Shown: positions 55,145-64,000, counted from the first letter of the stretch. The stretch: DNA of 64,000 nt from Ignavibacteria bacterium (GCA_031261605.1 JAISJI010000012.1:1-64000), one strand, 5' to 3'. A program made the numbers and translations. The notes: generated by a model not told the origin, from the sequence alone.

Positions 55145-55651
55145 ATGTCATTACGTATCCTGTTTGTTGCTCTGGCTATACTACTGCTATCCGGCTGCAT
55201 AAATCCATTTGCACCGGAGCGTGTGTTCTCGGATTTGGATATGCAACCGCTCGGCGACCAGAAGTCAATAGATGGATTTTTCCAAAATTTTCTCTATGCT
55301 TATAATATGCGGGATACGTTGGTGTATAGCAATTTGCTGGCGGAGGATTTCATTTTTACATATCGTAACTATGAGCAAAATTTGGAACTTAGCTGGTCGC
55401 GGGAAGAGGATATGCACACTACGTATCGCTTATTTAATGCTGCCCAAAATCTGAATTTTATTTGGAATGAAATTACTTCGCAATCAGGCGATGAACTGAA
55501 TAGAACTATTGCACGCAGTTTCAATTTGACGGTCACATTTCAACCTACGGATGTGGTGTATGTCACCGGAAAAGTGTATTTTATACTGAAAAGGGGCTCG
55601 GAAGAGGATAATTGGATGCTGGCTTATTGGAAGGATGACTCAAAATATTAA
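55145..55651 (+). CDS. lipoprotein, NTF2-like
   Basis: The protein has 168 residues with a lipoprotein signal ending at LLSGC (about residue 18). The mature part (SIDGFFQNFLYAYNMRDTLVYSNLLAEDFIFTYRNYE) has the size and opening pattern of NTF2/SnoaL-like proteins. No catalytic residues can be identified. It follows agmatinase by 21 bp and ends the rightward unit. It converges with corA, 8 bp away. Its function is unknown. Confidence 0.65.
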   Translation: MSLRILFVALAILLLSGCINPFAPERVFSDLDMQPLGDQKSIDGFFQNFLYAYNMRDTLVYSNLLAEDFIFTYRNYEQNLELSWSREEDMHTTYRLFNAAQNLNFIWNEITSQSGDELNRTIARSFNLTVTFQPTDVVYVTGKVYFILKRGSEEDNWMLAYWKDDSKY

Positions 55652-55659
55652 CGACGGAC

Positions 55660-56589
55660 TCAGAAAAACTTGCTTTTTTTGAAGATAAAGAATGCGAACA
55701 ATGATAATATTACGGCTCCGCTCAAAATTCCTACGAAAGCAAACGGATGGTGTTCCAATAGGTTAGGGACATTCATTCCAAATAAACCCGATATTATGTT
55801 CGGTAGCGTAAGGATTATAGTAATTGAGGTGAGTTTTTTCATTATGTCATTGACATTGTTAGAGACAATAGACGCATAAGCATCCATCATTCCTGTTAAG
55901 ATGTTGCTATATATATTAGTTGTGGAAATCGCCTGCTTTATCTCAATCTCTACGTCCTCGAACAACTCCTCATCATAACCGCCATCTCTATATAGCACAT
56001 TCTTCAATTTATACAGCAGTAACTCATTGCCTTGTAAGGAGGTTGTGAAATATACCAGCACTTTTTCAATTCGCATCAATGCCTGCAATTCGTCATTCCT
56101 AATGGATTTCTCCAATTCCTTTTCCGCCATTTTTATTCTGTTATTGATATGCTTTAAGTACTTGTGATACCAAACAGATGAGCATAAAATCAGCCGCAAC
56201 AAAAAATTAATATTGCTATCAATTACGATACCTTTGCGATGCGTAAATAGTATAAAATCCTGTATTATTTCATTCGTATGAAAACAAACACTTACCACAG
56301 TGCTACCATTCATCATAATACCTATCGGAGCAGTTGCAAATTCCATATCCTCATTAATTCTTATAGGGATACGCATTATTATAAGCGTCCAAGCACCTTC
56401 ATCATCTATACGCGGACGCTCCTCAATATCTTCTATATCATTAAGAAAATCAATGGGAACGTCTAATTTTTTTACCAAAAATTCAATATCATCCCTTGTC
56501 GGAACAAATACATTGGTCCAACATCCTTCCTCCCACTGCGTTAATTCAGTAAGTCCTTGATGTCCCTTGTTGTTATAGAATGAAATCAT
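55660..56589 (-). CDS. CorA-family magnesium/divalent cation transporter
   Basis: The protein has 309 residues. A large N-terminal cytoplasmic domain precedes a helical stalk and two C-terminal membrane helices. The signature GMN is present in FGMNVPNLLEHHPF, just after the first helix (about residues 270-272), with the second helix at about 283-303 and the basic KKSKFF end. CorA proteins form pentameric Mg channels. The gene lies next to a CNNM/CorC-type membrane protein on the same strand, so this may be a Mg-handling pair. Confidence 0.93.
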   Translation of the reverse strand: MISFYNNKGHQGLTELTQWEEGCWTNVFVPTRDDIEFLVKKLDVPIDFLNDIEDIEERPRIDDEGAWTLIIMRIPIRINEDMEFATAPIGIMMNGSTVVSVCFHTNEIIQDFILFTHRKGIVIDSNINFLLRLILCSSVWYHKYLKHINNRIKMAEKELEKSIRNDELQALMRIEKVLVYFTTSLQGNELLLYKLKNVLYRDGGYDEELFEDVEIEIKQAISTTNIYSNILTGMMDAYASIVSNNVNDIMKKLTSITIILTLPNIISGLFGMNVPNLLEHHPFAFVGILSGAVILSLFAFFIFKKSKFF

Positions 56590-56625
56590 AAAATTTGATG
56601 TTCAATTAATTAATGCTGCATAATG

Positions 56626-57672
56626 TTAATCATTACTTAGAATTTTGTTCTTATTTATTCGTTGCTCTCGTTTTTGTTTTGCTAACTGCCGTAAATCCAC
56701 AATCTTATCGGCTTCGTCAACTATTTCCACCCCGAGTATTGTCTCAATCACATCTTCCATAGTTATAATGCCTTCAATACCACCATACTCATCCACAACC
56801 AAATACAACTGCTGCTTATTGAGCAATAACTCCTCTAATGTATTGCCAATTTCCGCATTTTCCGGTATAAAATTTATCGGACGAGCAAGTTCCGATAGCA
56901 ATATTTCCGTCTTTCCATTCAAAGCAGCGTTAAAAATCTCTTTTGTTGTCACATATCCCAATACTTCGTCGTCTATGGACTCACCAGACCATATCGGAAA
57001 GCGCGAAAAAATCTGTAACTCTGGCAAATTCAATGCCTCCGATACTGTAATACTTCCTTTGCAGGAGAATAGCACTATTCGCGGTGTCATCACATCTGTC
57101 ACAAGTATGTCATTGAAATTCATAACGCTTTTGAGAATTCTATACTCGCCTGCATCTATTGCTCCATCCTTGCGTGCTTCTTCCACTAAATCGGTAATTT
57201 CTTCCATTCGGGCATCTGGATTTCCCTTGCCCGATATTTTTAAGAAAATATTCGTAACTCTATTAATTATAGGGAGTAGTGGTGCTGTCAGTGCAGATAC
57301 TAATGTTGCAAATGATACCAATGTATGCTCGCAAAAACGCTTCCCGATTGAGTAAAATACAAAATTTATTACAACTATGCCCAAAATCAAAGTAATGGAG
57401 GACAATAAAACCGGCAATATATTCATAACATCGGGGAATATGTTCATTGTCCCTGATAAAAATACTGCCAACAATATGGTAAATGCTTGTATAAATATCA
57501 ATGTGCCGCAAATCTCATCATAGCGTTCCCATATTTTTGTTAACTTGGATTCCGGATTTGCAGTAATTATTCTGTTATATATTTCTTGGCTTAACTCGCT
57601 AATTGAGCCATTCAAAAACGAAATAAATTGGCTAAATGCAAGCAAAAAGGTGATAATTAATATTATAATCAT
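56626..57672 (-). CDS. CNNM/CorC-type membrane protein (DUF21 + CBS domains)
   Basis: The protein has 348 residues. The DUF21 transmembrane domain covers about 1-150 (four hydrophobic segments). Paired CBS domains follow at about 190-325, with DVMTPRIVLF, FSRFPIWSGE, VLGYVTTKEIF, RPINFIPENAEI and YLVVDEYGGIEGIITMEDVIE as family hallmarks. The usual C-terminal CorC/HlyC FAD-like domain is missing; the protein ends in a short Lys/Arg-rich tail. Members of this family export Mg or sodium across the membrane. It lies 36 bp upstream of corA on the same strand. Confidence 0.85.
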   Translation of the reverse strand: MIIILIITFLLAFSQFISFLNGSISELSQEIYNRIITANPESKLTKIWERYDEICGTLIFIQAFTILLAVFLSGTMNIFPDVMNILPVLLSSITLILGIVVINFVFYSIGKRFCEHTLVSFATLVSALTAPLLPIINRVTNIFLKISGKGNPDARMEEITDLVEEARKDGAIDAGEYRILKSVMNFNDILVTDVMTPRIVLFSCKGSITVSEALNLPELQIFSRFPIWSGESIDDEVLGYVTTKEIFNAALNGKTEILLSELARPINFIPENAEIGNTLEELLLNKQQLYLVVDEYGGIEGIITMEDVIETILGVEIVDEADKIVDLRQLAKQKREQRINKNKILSND

Positions 57673-57727
57673 CTATTTGAGGACAATCCTCATATTGTGT
57701 AACATACTTATAAATCAGGTAAATATG

Positions 57728-58357
57728 CTATTTACCTCTAAATTCCTTATCTATGGCGGTTATATATGAAGGATAAGGAATCGTAATCCCTTCTATGCTA
57801 ATAGTTGGTCGTATTTTCAGTTTCAAACGCGAAGTAGAGCCATTAACTCCACCAATAGCAAGAGCCAAATTCATAACATCGGCATAACCATTATTTCCAA
57901 AGAACTTATACAAATCCAAGCCAATATTTATCGGAATTGTAGTTGTTTGGTTGCTTCCCGGTATGGTAATCGGGCTGGTTACGCTACCATTCACAGTTTC
58001 TTTATCATCTATCAGCAATACCCAATCAATGTGGCTAATCAGTGCATCAGATTTTTTCCCGGCTGTTGTTGTGCTATTCGGATTATTCGCTAACACATTG
58101 AGATTAAAGGACACCGGCATTGTCTTATTTGCAAATGCTTGTGTCAGACGCAAAGCATCACCAACTCCAATATCGCTAATACTATGGATTTGCGATATAT
58201 TTACGTTATTTACTGCAAAATTATTGGCTGTTCCAAGTTTAAACTGCACATTTTTCAGATTACTTATAGTATTTACTGCTTGCTTCACAGCATTACAGCC
58301 GACGAGCATTGCTATAATCGCTAACAGACACGGGAACAATATTTTATGGAATTTCAT
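57728..58357 (-). CDS. LEA14-like (WHy) lipoprotein
   Basis: The protein has 209 residues with a lipoprotein signal (LVGC at about 18-21). The mature part has a late-embryogenesis-abundant type 2 (WHy) beta-sandwich look: NVQFKLGT, NVNISQIHSI, MPVSFNLNVLANNPNSTTT, LISHIDWVLLIDDKE, ITIPGSN. Bacterial proteins of this type sit in the periplasm; they are sometimes linked to stress, but the role is unknown. It is on the minus strand between corC and a response regulator. Confidence 0.65.
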   Translation of the reverse strand: MKFHKILFPCLLAIIAMLVGCNAVKQAVNTISNLKNVQFKLGTANNFAVNNVNISQIHSISDIGVGDALRLTQAFANKTMPVSFNLNVLANNPNSTTTAGKKSDALISHIDWVLLIDDKETVNGSVTSPITIPGSNQTTTIPINIGLDLYKFFGNNGYADVMNLALAIGGVNGSTSRLKLKIRPTISIEGITIPYPSYITAIDKEFRGK

Positions 58358-58391
58358 ATCAAAATTATATTGAATTTTTTAAAATAACTAC

Positions 58392-58448
58392 CATCTGCTA
58401 ATTTTATAGACATTATCACTAATATAGTTCATATAAAATAAGCAGATG
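58392..58448. repeat. 57-bp imperfect inverted repeat
   Basis: CATCTGCT-A-ATTTTAT (58392-58407) is complementary to ATAAAAT-A-AGCAGATG (58433-58448): 15 of 16 positions pair, with one A/A mismatch and a 25-nt loop. It lies between the response-regulator stop and the LEA-like gene start. It could terminate the response-regulator transcript or act as an RNA structure or protein site. Confidence 0.6.
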
Positions 58449-58473
58449 AAAGTAATTACAAACGGTTGGGATG

Positions 58474-58950
58474 CTACTCAATCATTGCACGAATATCGTC
58501 TATGGTCTTGTCCAATAATTCGCCTTTTAATGCTTTATCGCATTGTGCTTCAAAGAAATTTGCTTTATCGTTTGCTAATTTCAATGATGAAAGCAATCTT
58601 ACTTTTGCTATCAACAACTTCTCTTCAATTGGCTTATTCAAAAAGTCATCCGAGCCAGATTCTATTGCTTTGAGCTGATTCTGAACGTCGTTAAGTGCCG
58701 TTACGATTACGATTGGAATGCCTGCGGTTGCTGGGTCTTCCTTCAATTTGGCGGAAGTTTGATAACCATCAAGGCGTGGCATCATTACATCAAGAACTAT
58801 TGCATCTGGATGACGTTCTGCAACTTTATCAAGGCACTCTTGACCATCGTATGCTTCCGCTGCTTCGAAGCCATTGGCATCTAAGTATCTATGCAGGAGT
58901 TTCGTGGTTATTTTGTTATCATCCACTACTAATATGTATGGTTTTCTCAT
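58474..58950 (-). CDS. single-domain response regulator with helical tail
   Basis: The protein has 158 residues with one REC domain (about 5-122). The acidic pair D10/D11 is visible, as are the phosphoacceptor D54 in IVLDVMMP, T84 in VIVTAL and K106 in LNKP. A 35-residue helical extension without a DNA-binding domain follows. It probably relays a phosphate or binds a partner protein. No histidine kinase is adjacent. Confidence 0.88.
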   Translation of the reverse strand: MRKPYILVVDDNKITTKLLHRYLDANGFEAAEAYDGQECLDKVAERHPDAIVLDVMMPRLDGYQTSAKLKEDPATAGIPIVIVTALNDVQNQLKAIESGSDDFLNKPIEEKLLIAKVRLLSSLKLANDKANFFEAQCDKALKGELLDKTIDDIRAMIE

Positions 58951-59016
58951 TTATTTACCATTAATGTTTGGTTATTAATTGGTTGTATTATATACAAGTT
59001 TAATTTTTAATTTAAA

Positions 59017-60333
59017 TTATTCTGCAGGAGTATCGCTCGAAGCATCACTTTCTGATAGACGCATCTTCGTATATTCCTCAAAATCTATTTCATTGGTCTT
59101 TGTAAAGTCCAACAGCAAGTCGACATATTTCTTATGTAGCAATCTATGTTGTGTATTATCATCGCTTTTTAATTGCGTTATTAACACCTCTCGCTGTATA
59201 TCCATTTCGCCAATGCCAGGATTGTTAGCATAGAAATCATCCAAGAAGTTATCGTAATCATAATCCTCTAACTTCAATTCTTCCTTCTCTATTATCCTAT
59301 TTTCTATCAATTCAGTCCTAACCATCCTACGGGCTGTGTTGTCAATGAAAGCAATCGTTTCGGGGGAATCAAAATCAGTCCCCGGATATTGCTTCTTATA
59401 ATTTTCCTTCAATGCGGCTATTGTATTGATTACCAATTGCTCAGGCAATTCAAATGTATCGTGCATCTCTACTACCTTTGAGAGCAACTGCTCCTCTACC
59501 TGCTGGCGTGAACGGGAATCCCATTCCTTCTGTATCGCAAAGCCAATCTCCTGCTTAAAGTCCTCTATATTATCAAACTTCTCGCCACTCGCCAACTTAG
59601 CAAATTCATCATTCAATTCGGCTGGAACTACTCGCTCCAATTTCTTTACGACAATGCGTTCGGCTGCTCCAGCACCATCTGTCGGTATATTATCTATCGT
59701 ATCACCTACTTTGCAATTCAAAAACAAGTTCTTAAACTGCTCATTGATGCCCGGTGTAGATAAATCCAATGCCATATCCGTGTGTATTGGTTCCGTGCCT
59801 GACTCCATTGTCTCCACATTCAAATCGTATGAATCTATCGTTACTATTACATCAAAATCATTCGCCCAATCTATATCCTCTCGCTTACCTAAACGCTTCG
59901 CTTGGTAATTCAATTCGTCATCTACTTCCTTATCTGTTACCTTATGATATGGCTCATATACTTCAAGTGTCTTGTAATCCTTAAGTTCAAACTCCGGTAG
60001 CACTTCAAAACTAATAGTGAATGAATGCGAACCATCCTCATTCTCCGTAACATTAGTAAATGCTGGCTGACCGATGGACTTCACTGCATTCTTCTCGGCA
60101 TATTCTCTAAAATTGCGATTTGCTATCTCATCGTATGCTTCATACTTTATTTGGTCGCCATATTGACCCAATATTATATTGGATGGAACTTTCCCCGGAC
60201 GAAACCCCGGCATCTTTACATTCCTTTGTATTCGCTTTAAGGTCTCGTTAAACACCTGCAGATATTCATCTTTGCTGGCGGTGATTATCAGTTCTCTATT
60301 GCTTGCGCTTATGGTTTTTAATTCAGTTGTCAT
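59017..60333 (-). CDS. tig: trigger factor (ribosome-associated chaperone)
   Basis: The protein has 438 residues. The N-terminal ribosome-binding domain (1-115) has GFRPGKVPSNII at about 43-54, in place of the GFRKGKVP signature, and the middle region (about 130-230) is PPIase-like. The C-terminal arms (about 240-420) are helical (VEEQLLSKVVEMHDTFELPEQLV). It holds nascent chains at the ribosome exit. The start codon is 22 bp downstream of tRNA-Leu on the same strand, so both probably share one transcript. Confidence 0.92.
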   Translation of the reverse strand: MTTELKTISASNRELIITASKDEYLQVFNETLKRIQRNVKMPGFRPGKVPSNIILGQYGDQIKYEAYDEIANRNFREYAEKNAVKSIGQPAFTNVTENEDGSHSFTISFEVLPEFELKDYKTLEVYEPYHKVTDKEVDDELNYQAKRLGKREDIDWANDFDVIVTIDSYDLNVETMESGTEPIHTDMALDLSTPGINEQFKNLFLNCKVGDTIDNIPTDGAGAAERIVVKKLERVVPAELNDEFAKLASGEKFDNIEDFKQEIGFAIQKEWDSRSRQQVEEQLLSKVVEMHDTFELPEQLVINTIAALKENYKKQYPGTDFDSPETIAFIDNTARRMVRTELIENRIIEKEELKLEDYDYDNFLDDFYANNPGIGEMDIQREVLITQLKSDDNTQHRLLHKKYVDLLLDFTKTNEIDFEEYTKMRLSESDASSDTPAE

Positions 60334-60355
60334 ACAATTTGTTTGCTATTAAAAG

Positions 60356-60437
60356 TACGGATGAGGAGACTTGAACTCCTACGGGTCTCCCCACTAGATC
60401 CTAAGTCTAGCGCGTCTGCCAATTTCGCCACATCCGC
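60356..60437 (-). tRNA. tRNA-Leu (anticodon TAG)
   Basis: An 82-nt cloverleaf on the minus strand: acceptor GCGGATG/CATCCGT, anticodon stem CTAGA with loop CTTAGGA (anticodon TAG, codon CUA), a long variable arm as in leucine tRNAs, and a TTCAAGT T-loop. It is followed by tig 22 bp later. CCA is not encoded. Confidence 0.95.
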
Positions 60438-60455
60438 AGTTATATTTGTGTCTCA

Positions 60456-60487
60456 CAAAAATAACTATTTTTTTCCTAAATACCAAA
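60456..60487 (-). promoter_or_regulatory. promoter of tRNA-Leu and trigger factor
   Basis: Minus strand: TTTG at 60487-60484, a 20-bp spacer, then TATTTTTG at 60463-60456. The tRNA starts at 60437, about 12 nt after the predicted transcript start. Confidence 0.65.
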
Positions 60488-60506
60488 TAATATCCTTTTT
60501 TTATGA

Positions 60507-61895
60507 TTATTCTTGGCTATTGGCTGTGCTTGTAAGCATATTTCGCCAATTGTAATTCTGAACATAACCCGGTAAATTTGAATGAACCAAACGATAATTA
60601 TTCATCCCCGATACATCTATGAAACAGAATGTCGCACCACCTTCTGTATTGTATGACCATATTTCATAAGCCCGTGTTCGTGGGTCTGACGGACTTTGCT
60701 CCTTGTGAGATGGGTCGCCGTGTTTTATATATACCTTACCTCTATCGCTCTTCCACCCATTATCACCACCAGAATAACTGAAATATGTAATAGCATACTT
60801 CACTCTATCACGATAATCTGCCAATGCTTTATTATAAGGATTGCTCGGGTCGGGATTACGCTCCAACCAGAAGCGATATAGAAATCGCTGCTTTGCCTTG
60901 GTATCACTAAGTTTCTCCCAACTACTAACTTCCTCTTTGCTGGCTAACACCTTGAATTGCTCAAATTCTAAATCCACTCGCTCCGAACTAAACACTGCAA
61001 ATTCGCTCAGTGCAAATGCCTCATCCTCAGTGTAATACACACGCTCTTGCTCATCTATGTTGTTATTGATTAAATAGAACTTGCATTCACTACGAACTGT
61101 ATCCGTCTTGTTATAGCAAATCATTTCCACAGTATATACGCCACTCTGCACTGCATCCAATGGGAAACTTACCGTCTCTACTATTGCATCGCCTAATGCT
61201 TGCTTATGCTTGCTATATTCCACCACCGGCACATTCTTTGCATCGCTTATCTTATAAGATATATCTACACCTTCGGGCGAACTACTTTGTGCATTGTATA
61301 TCTCCGAATACAGATACAGCGTGGGGGTATCAGAGGAAATCTCTCGCAATGGATTTGGATAAACATAGTATTGATTCTTATAAAATACTTCTGGGTAATT
61401 GTTCCTATCGTCTGCCTTCTTATATATTATATTATTGGCAACCTCTATGCTGGACAAGCCAAGACCAGATGGGCGTTCCAACACCACTATATCAAAAGTA
61501 TTCACACTATGTCTATCGCGGACATACATATCCGTAACGACTATCTCCGCCTTGTAATTACCGACTAGAATGGGAATTCGCTCTATACCATAGAAATCCT
61601 GTGGAGTGTAAGCATTTGTATCCCGCTTATGTTGGAAGCGTGCCTCCCAATTCGCTACGGATACTTGCGTTCCACCGCTATCTATTCGCAATGCAAAATC
61701 CAAGCCACCAAAATAGGTCTCCAACAGTGTATCGTAATGCAAAGTATAGGACACATCTGGATAACTATAATACAACTCTATGTATGCACCTTCGCTACCA
61801 TAGAACACGGCGTAATCATAATTAACCGCAATCTCTGAATACGCCTTCGTTGATAAAAAAAATATCGTAATAAATAATATAAATCTAAATTTCAT
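60507..61895 (-). CDS. GWxTD-domain secreted protein
   Basis: The protein has 462 residues. A signal peptide is at 1-20 (FRFILFITIFFLSTKAYS). The C-terminal GWxTD domain is clear: FLYRFWLERNPDPSNP at about 338-353, then GWKSDRGKVYIKHGDP at about 384-399 (family GWxTDRGRVYIxYGxP), and YEIWSYN. The N-terminal part is a beta domain. GWxTD proteins are found almost only in the FCB superphylum and related lineages; their function is unknown. It probably acts in the periplasm or on the surface. The gene precedes the tRNA-Leu/tig promoter on the same strand. Confidence 0.85.
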   Translation of the reverse strand: MKFRFILFITIFFLSTKAYSEIAVNYDYAVFYGSEGAYIELYYSYPDVSYTLHYDTLLETYFGGLDFALRIDSGGTQVSVANWEARFQHKRDTNAYTPQDFYGIERIPILVGNYKAEIVVTDMYVRDRHSVNTFDIVVLERPSGLGLSSIEVANNIIYKKADDRNNYPEVFYKNQYYVYPNPLREISSDTPTLYLYSEIYNAQSSSPEGVDISYKISDAKNVPVVEYSKHKQALGDAIVETVSFPLDAVQSGVYTVEMICYNKTDTVRSECKFYLINNNIDEQERVYYTEDEAFALSEFAVFSSERVDLEFEQFKVLASKEEVSSWEKLSDTKAKQRFLYRFWLERNPDPSNPYNKALADYRDRVKYAITYFSYSGGDNGWKSDRGKVYIKHGDPSHKEQSPSDPRTRAYEIWSYNTEGGATFCFIDVSGMNNYRLVHSNLPGYVQNYNWRNMLTSTANSQE

Positions 61896-61937
61896 ATTCC
61901 CAAAATAACAATAAATACGCTAATATCAATCAATATG

Positions 61938-61972
61938 CAAAAAAAAGAGGCGCGGAACAATCCGCACCTCTC
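61938..61972 (-). terminator. Rho-independent terminator after rpsA
   Basis: On the minus strand, GAGGTGCGGA-TTGT-TCCGCGCCTC (61970-61947) forms a 10-bp stem with one G-U, followed by TTTTTTTT. It lies about 25 bp after the rpsA stop. Confidence 0.92.
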
Positions 61973-61997
61973 TCTTTTATTTCATCACCTGCAAATA

Positions 61998-63929
61998 CTA
62001 TTCTGAATAAGTATCTGTTGCTGAATCGTCCATCAGTGCTGAAGTAAGGTCCATAGGCATCTCTGGATAAGAGAACTCTTGCTTAATTACTTCATCTACT
62101 TCTTGGTCGCCGGGTTGATATACTGGAACATCTTCCGGCAACTCTGAGCCAGCAGAATATCTATCTGCATTTGGCACCGGATGCTCTGAATTGTATTTGT
62201 CTATCATTGCTTGGTCTTTACCACGCAGGCATTCTACCACGGACAATACAATCTTCTTTGAATCCTTGTCAAACTCTACAACCTTTAATGGTAATACATC
62301 GCCGGTGGTGAAGTAGTCACGAATATTTCTTACTGGTGCGAATGAAAGCTGGGAGATTGGAACAAAGCCATCCACATAATGCGGTAACTCTATGATTACG
62401 CCCTTCTCTATAATACGCTCTATCTTTGCTTCTGTCTCAATACCTATCTTGTAAGTATCCTCAAATGTATCCCAAGGATTATCTGTAATTTGCTTATGAC
62501 CAAGTGCTATGCGTCTTTGCTCTGCATCTACGGACAATACGATAATTTCAAGTTCATCGCCTTTCTTAACGAATTCCCCAGGATGACGTATTTTCTTTGT
62601 CCAACTCAAATCGCTGATATGAACTAAGCCATCTACGCCCGGCTCAAGTTCCACAAAGACACCGAAATTGGTAAGATTGCGAACTACACCTCTATGGCGT
62701 GAATCAACGGGGAAGCGCTTTACTAAATCCTCCCATGGGTCTGGGGTAAGTTGCTTCATTCCTAATGCAAGTTTCTTATCATCCTTATCTATTGACAGAA
62801 CCATAGCATCTACTATTTGTCCCATTGATACCATTTGTGATGGATGTTTTATGTGCTGCGTCCAAGACATTTCGCTAATATGGATTAGACCTTCTATGCC
62901 TTTTTCTACTTCTATGAATGCTCCGTAATCAGTCAAACTTACTACTTTGCCTTCTACTTTTGTTCCTTCGGAATATCTATCGCCTATATCATCCCATGGA
63001 TGCGGTGTAAGTTGCTTCATTCCTAACGATATGCGGCGTTTCTCATCATCAAAGTCGAGGACAACAACTCTAACAGTGCTGTCTAATTTTACTACTTCTG
63101 ATGGATGCAATACTCTACCCCAACTTAAGTCAGTGATGTGAACTAAGCCATCTACTCCGCCAAGGTCTACGAATACACCAAAGTCGGATACTGCTTTCAC
63201 TACGCCTTCCAATACCAAGCCCTTTTCTAATTTGCTCATTATTTCTTTGCGTTGGTCGGAGAGCATCTCTTCTAATAATATCTTGTGTGATACTACTACA
63301 TTCTCGTATGGATGATTAACTTTAACCACCTTTACGTCTATATTCTGCCCTACCCAGCCATCAAAATCTCTAACCGGACGCACATCTATCTGTGAGCCGG
63401 GTAAAAACGCTTCTATGCCGAGCAAATCTACTACCATTCCGCCCTTGATGCGGCGTAATATCTTCACTTTTGTTACTTCTTGCTTCTCATGTAATGCTAA
63501 TATATCTTCCCAGATACGCATAAAATCTGCTCTACGACGTGATAACAAAATTCTCCCTCCGATATCTTCTATTTTTTCTATATACACATCAATTTTCTCG
63601 CCTATTTCATACGTCTCTGCGTTAATTAACTCTGAACGCGGTATTACGCCATAGGATTTGAAATTGATGTCTACGAGCACTTCATCTTTTGTTATATCTA
63701 CTATTGTACCATTGAACAGCTCGTCTTCCTTGATGGTTGTTACTGATTTCTCAGCCAATATAAGATAATTTGAGTCCTCCATATCTAATTTCCTGAAGCT
63801 CTGCTCCATAAATTCTGCGATATTAGGATACTTCTGGGATATGGATTGCTTCTTCAATACGGCATCCATCTCTGTGCCAGATACTTGTGGTGCCTCGGCA
63901 CTCTGGTTTTGTTTTGTTTCTTCGGACAT
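61998..63929 (-). CDS. rpsA: 30S ribosomal protein S1
   Basis: The protein has 643 residues with six S1 RNA-binding domains beginning near residues 74, 153, 238, 323, 410 and 497. Each has the G-V-V-x-x-x-x-x-x-G-x-F/V-V-x-L pattern, with DGLVHISDLSW in domains 3-5. The acidic N-terminus and the 140-residue acidic tail are typical of the FCB group. S1 binds mRNA leaders on the small ribosomal subunit and is essential for translation of AT-rich leaders. The start is at 63929. The upstream sequence to the window end is non-coding. Confidence 0.95.
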   Translation of the reverse strand: MSEETKQNQSAEAPQVSGTEMDAVLKKQSISQKYPNIAEFMEQSFRKLDMEDSNYLILAEKSVTTIKEDELFNGTIVDITKDEVLVDINFKSYGVIPRSELINAETYEIGEKIDVYIEKIEDIGGRILLSRRRADFMRIWEDILALHEKQEVTKVKILRRIKGGMVVDLLGIEAFLPGSQIDVRPVRDFDGWVGQNIDVKVVKVNHPYENVVVSHKILLEEMLSDQRKEIMSKLEKGLVLEGVVKAVSDFGVFVDLGGVDGLVHITDLSWGRVLHPSEVVKLDSTVRVVVLDFDDEKRRISLGMKQLTPHPWDDIGDRYSEGTKVEGKVVSLTDYGAFIEVEKGIEGLIHISEMSWTQHIKHPSQMVSMGQIVDAMVLSIDKDDKKLALGMKQLTPDPWEDLVKRFPVDSRHRGVVRNLTNFGVFVELEPGVDGLVHISDLSWTKKIRHPGEFVKKGDELEIIVLSVDAEQRRIALGHKQITDNPWDTFEDTYKIGIETEAKIERIIEKGVIIELPHYVDGFVPISQLSFAPVRNIRDYFTTGDVLPLKVVEFDKDSKKIVLSVVECLRGKDQAMIDKYNSEHPVPNADRYSAGSELPEDVPVYQPGDQEVDEVIKQEFSYPEMPMDLTSALMDDSATDTYSE

Positions 63930-64000
63930 TCTATCTCCGTTAATGTTTGTAGGAATAGATTTGTTATTCTTAACGCTATTCCTTATGGTTATAAGTGTTT

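Noticed and set aside
58360..58367. Promoter box for the LEA-like gene
   Set aside because: TAATTTTG on the minus strand would start the transcript inside the gene, after the ATG at 58357.

Overview
The window looks like a chromosomal segment from a bacterium of the FCB superphylum, most plausibly a Kapabacteria/Ignavibacteria-like (Bacteroidota-Chlorobiota) lineage. The reasons are: several very long secreted proteins ending in type IX secretion (T9SS) C-terminal sorting domains; a PorE-like T9SS lipoprotein; a GWxTD-domain protein; promoters of the Bacteroidota form (TTG near -33, TAnnTTTG near -7); and flagellar export genes fliPQR, which are rare in Bacteroidetes proper but known in the deeper lineages. 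The taxonomic placement is inference from gene content only.

Layout. 1-243: 3' end of an HNH endonuclease gene. 280-2801 (-): pyrophosphate-type phosphofructokinase, KdsD-type arabinose-5-phosphate isomerase and a small membrane protein. 2942-5050: an accessory island in which two structured RNAs, one on each strand, point towards each other. Each is followed by a membrane-anchored protein gene, and a HAD phosphatase lies between them. 5158-15057 (-): a 3299-residue secreted repeat protein. 15211-24651: a YihY membrane protein, a T9SS cargo protein, an acyl-CoA synthetase, an outer-membrane barrel, FabH (-) and the PorE-like lipoprotein. 24707-36152: mostly housekeeping genes (aspartokinase, fliPQR, parvulin-type chaperone, glycosyltransferase, nuoJK, pyrB, an Mla-type ATPase, tRNA-Arg, a TPR-like membrane protein). 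36217-53205: five co-directional T9SS cargo genes, including a 2936-residue beta-helix/YCF48 protein. 53206-55651: glycosyltransferase, agmatinase, lipoprotein. 55660-63929 (-): CorA, a CorC/CNNM-type transporter, LEA-like lipoprotein, response regulator, trigger factor with tRNA-Leu, a GWxTD protein and ribosomal protein S1.

The most interesting observation is the pair of RNAs at 2977-3133 (+) and 4863-5038 (-). They have almost no primary sequence in common in their 11-bp closing stems. Both nevertheless fold by eye into the same architecture: P1, a side hairpin P2, then P3-P4-P5. In both, a GGCUCGUG segment just after P5 pairs with a CACGGGCU segment 3' of P1, forming a pseudoknot with a compensatory base change. 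In both, P1 begins exactly 5 nt after a TAnnTTTG promoter box, so the RNA 5' end should be the start of P1. I cannot match this to a known RNA class. Each RNA lies upstream of a gene for a protein with an N-terminal hydrophobic segment and a charged remainder.

The T9SS theme ties the large genes together: five certain cargo proteins and one probable one have C-terminal sorting modules, the PorE-like lipoprotein would belong to the secretion machinery, and the PpiD/SurA-like chaperone and Tig would assist folding of the cargo. The remaining genes are ordinary metabolic and information-processing genes.
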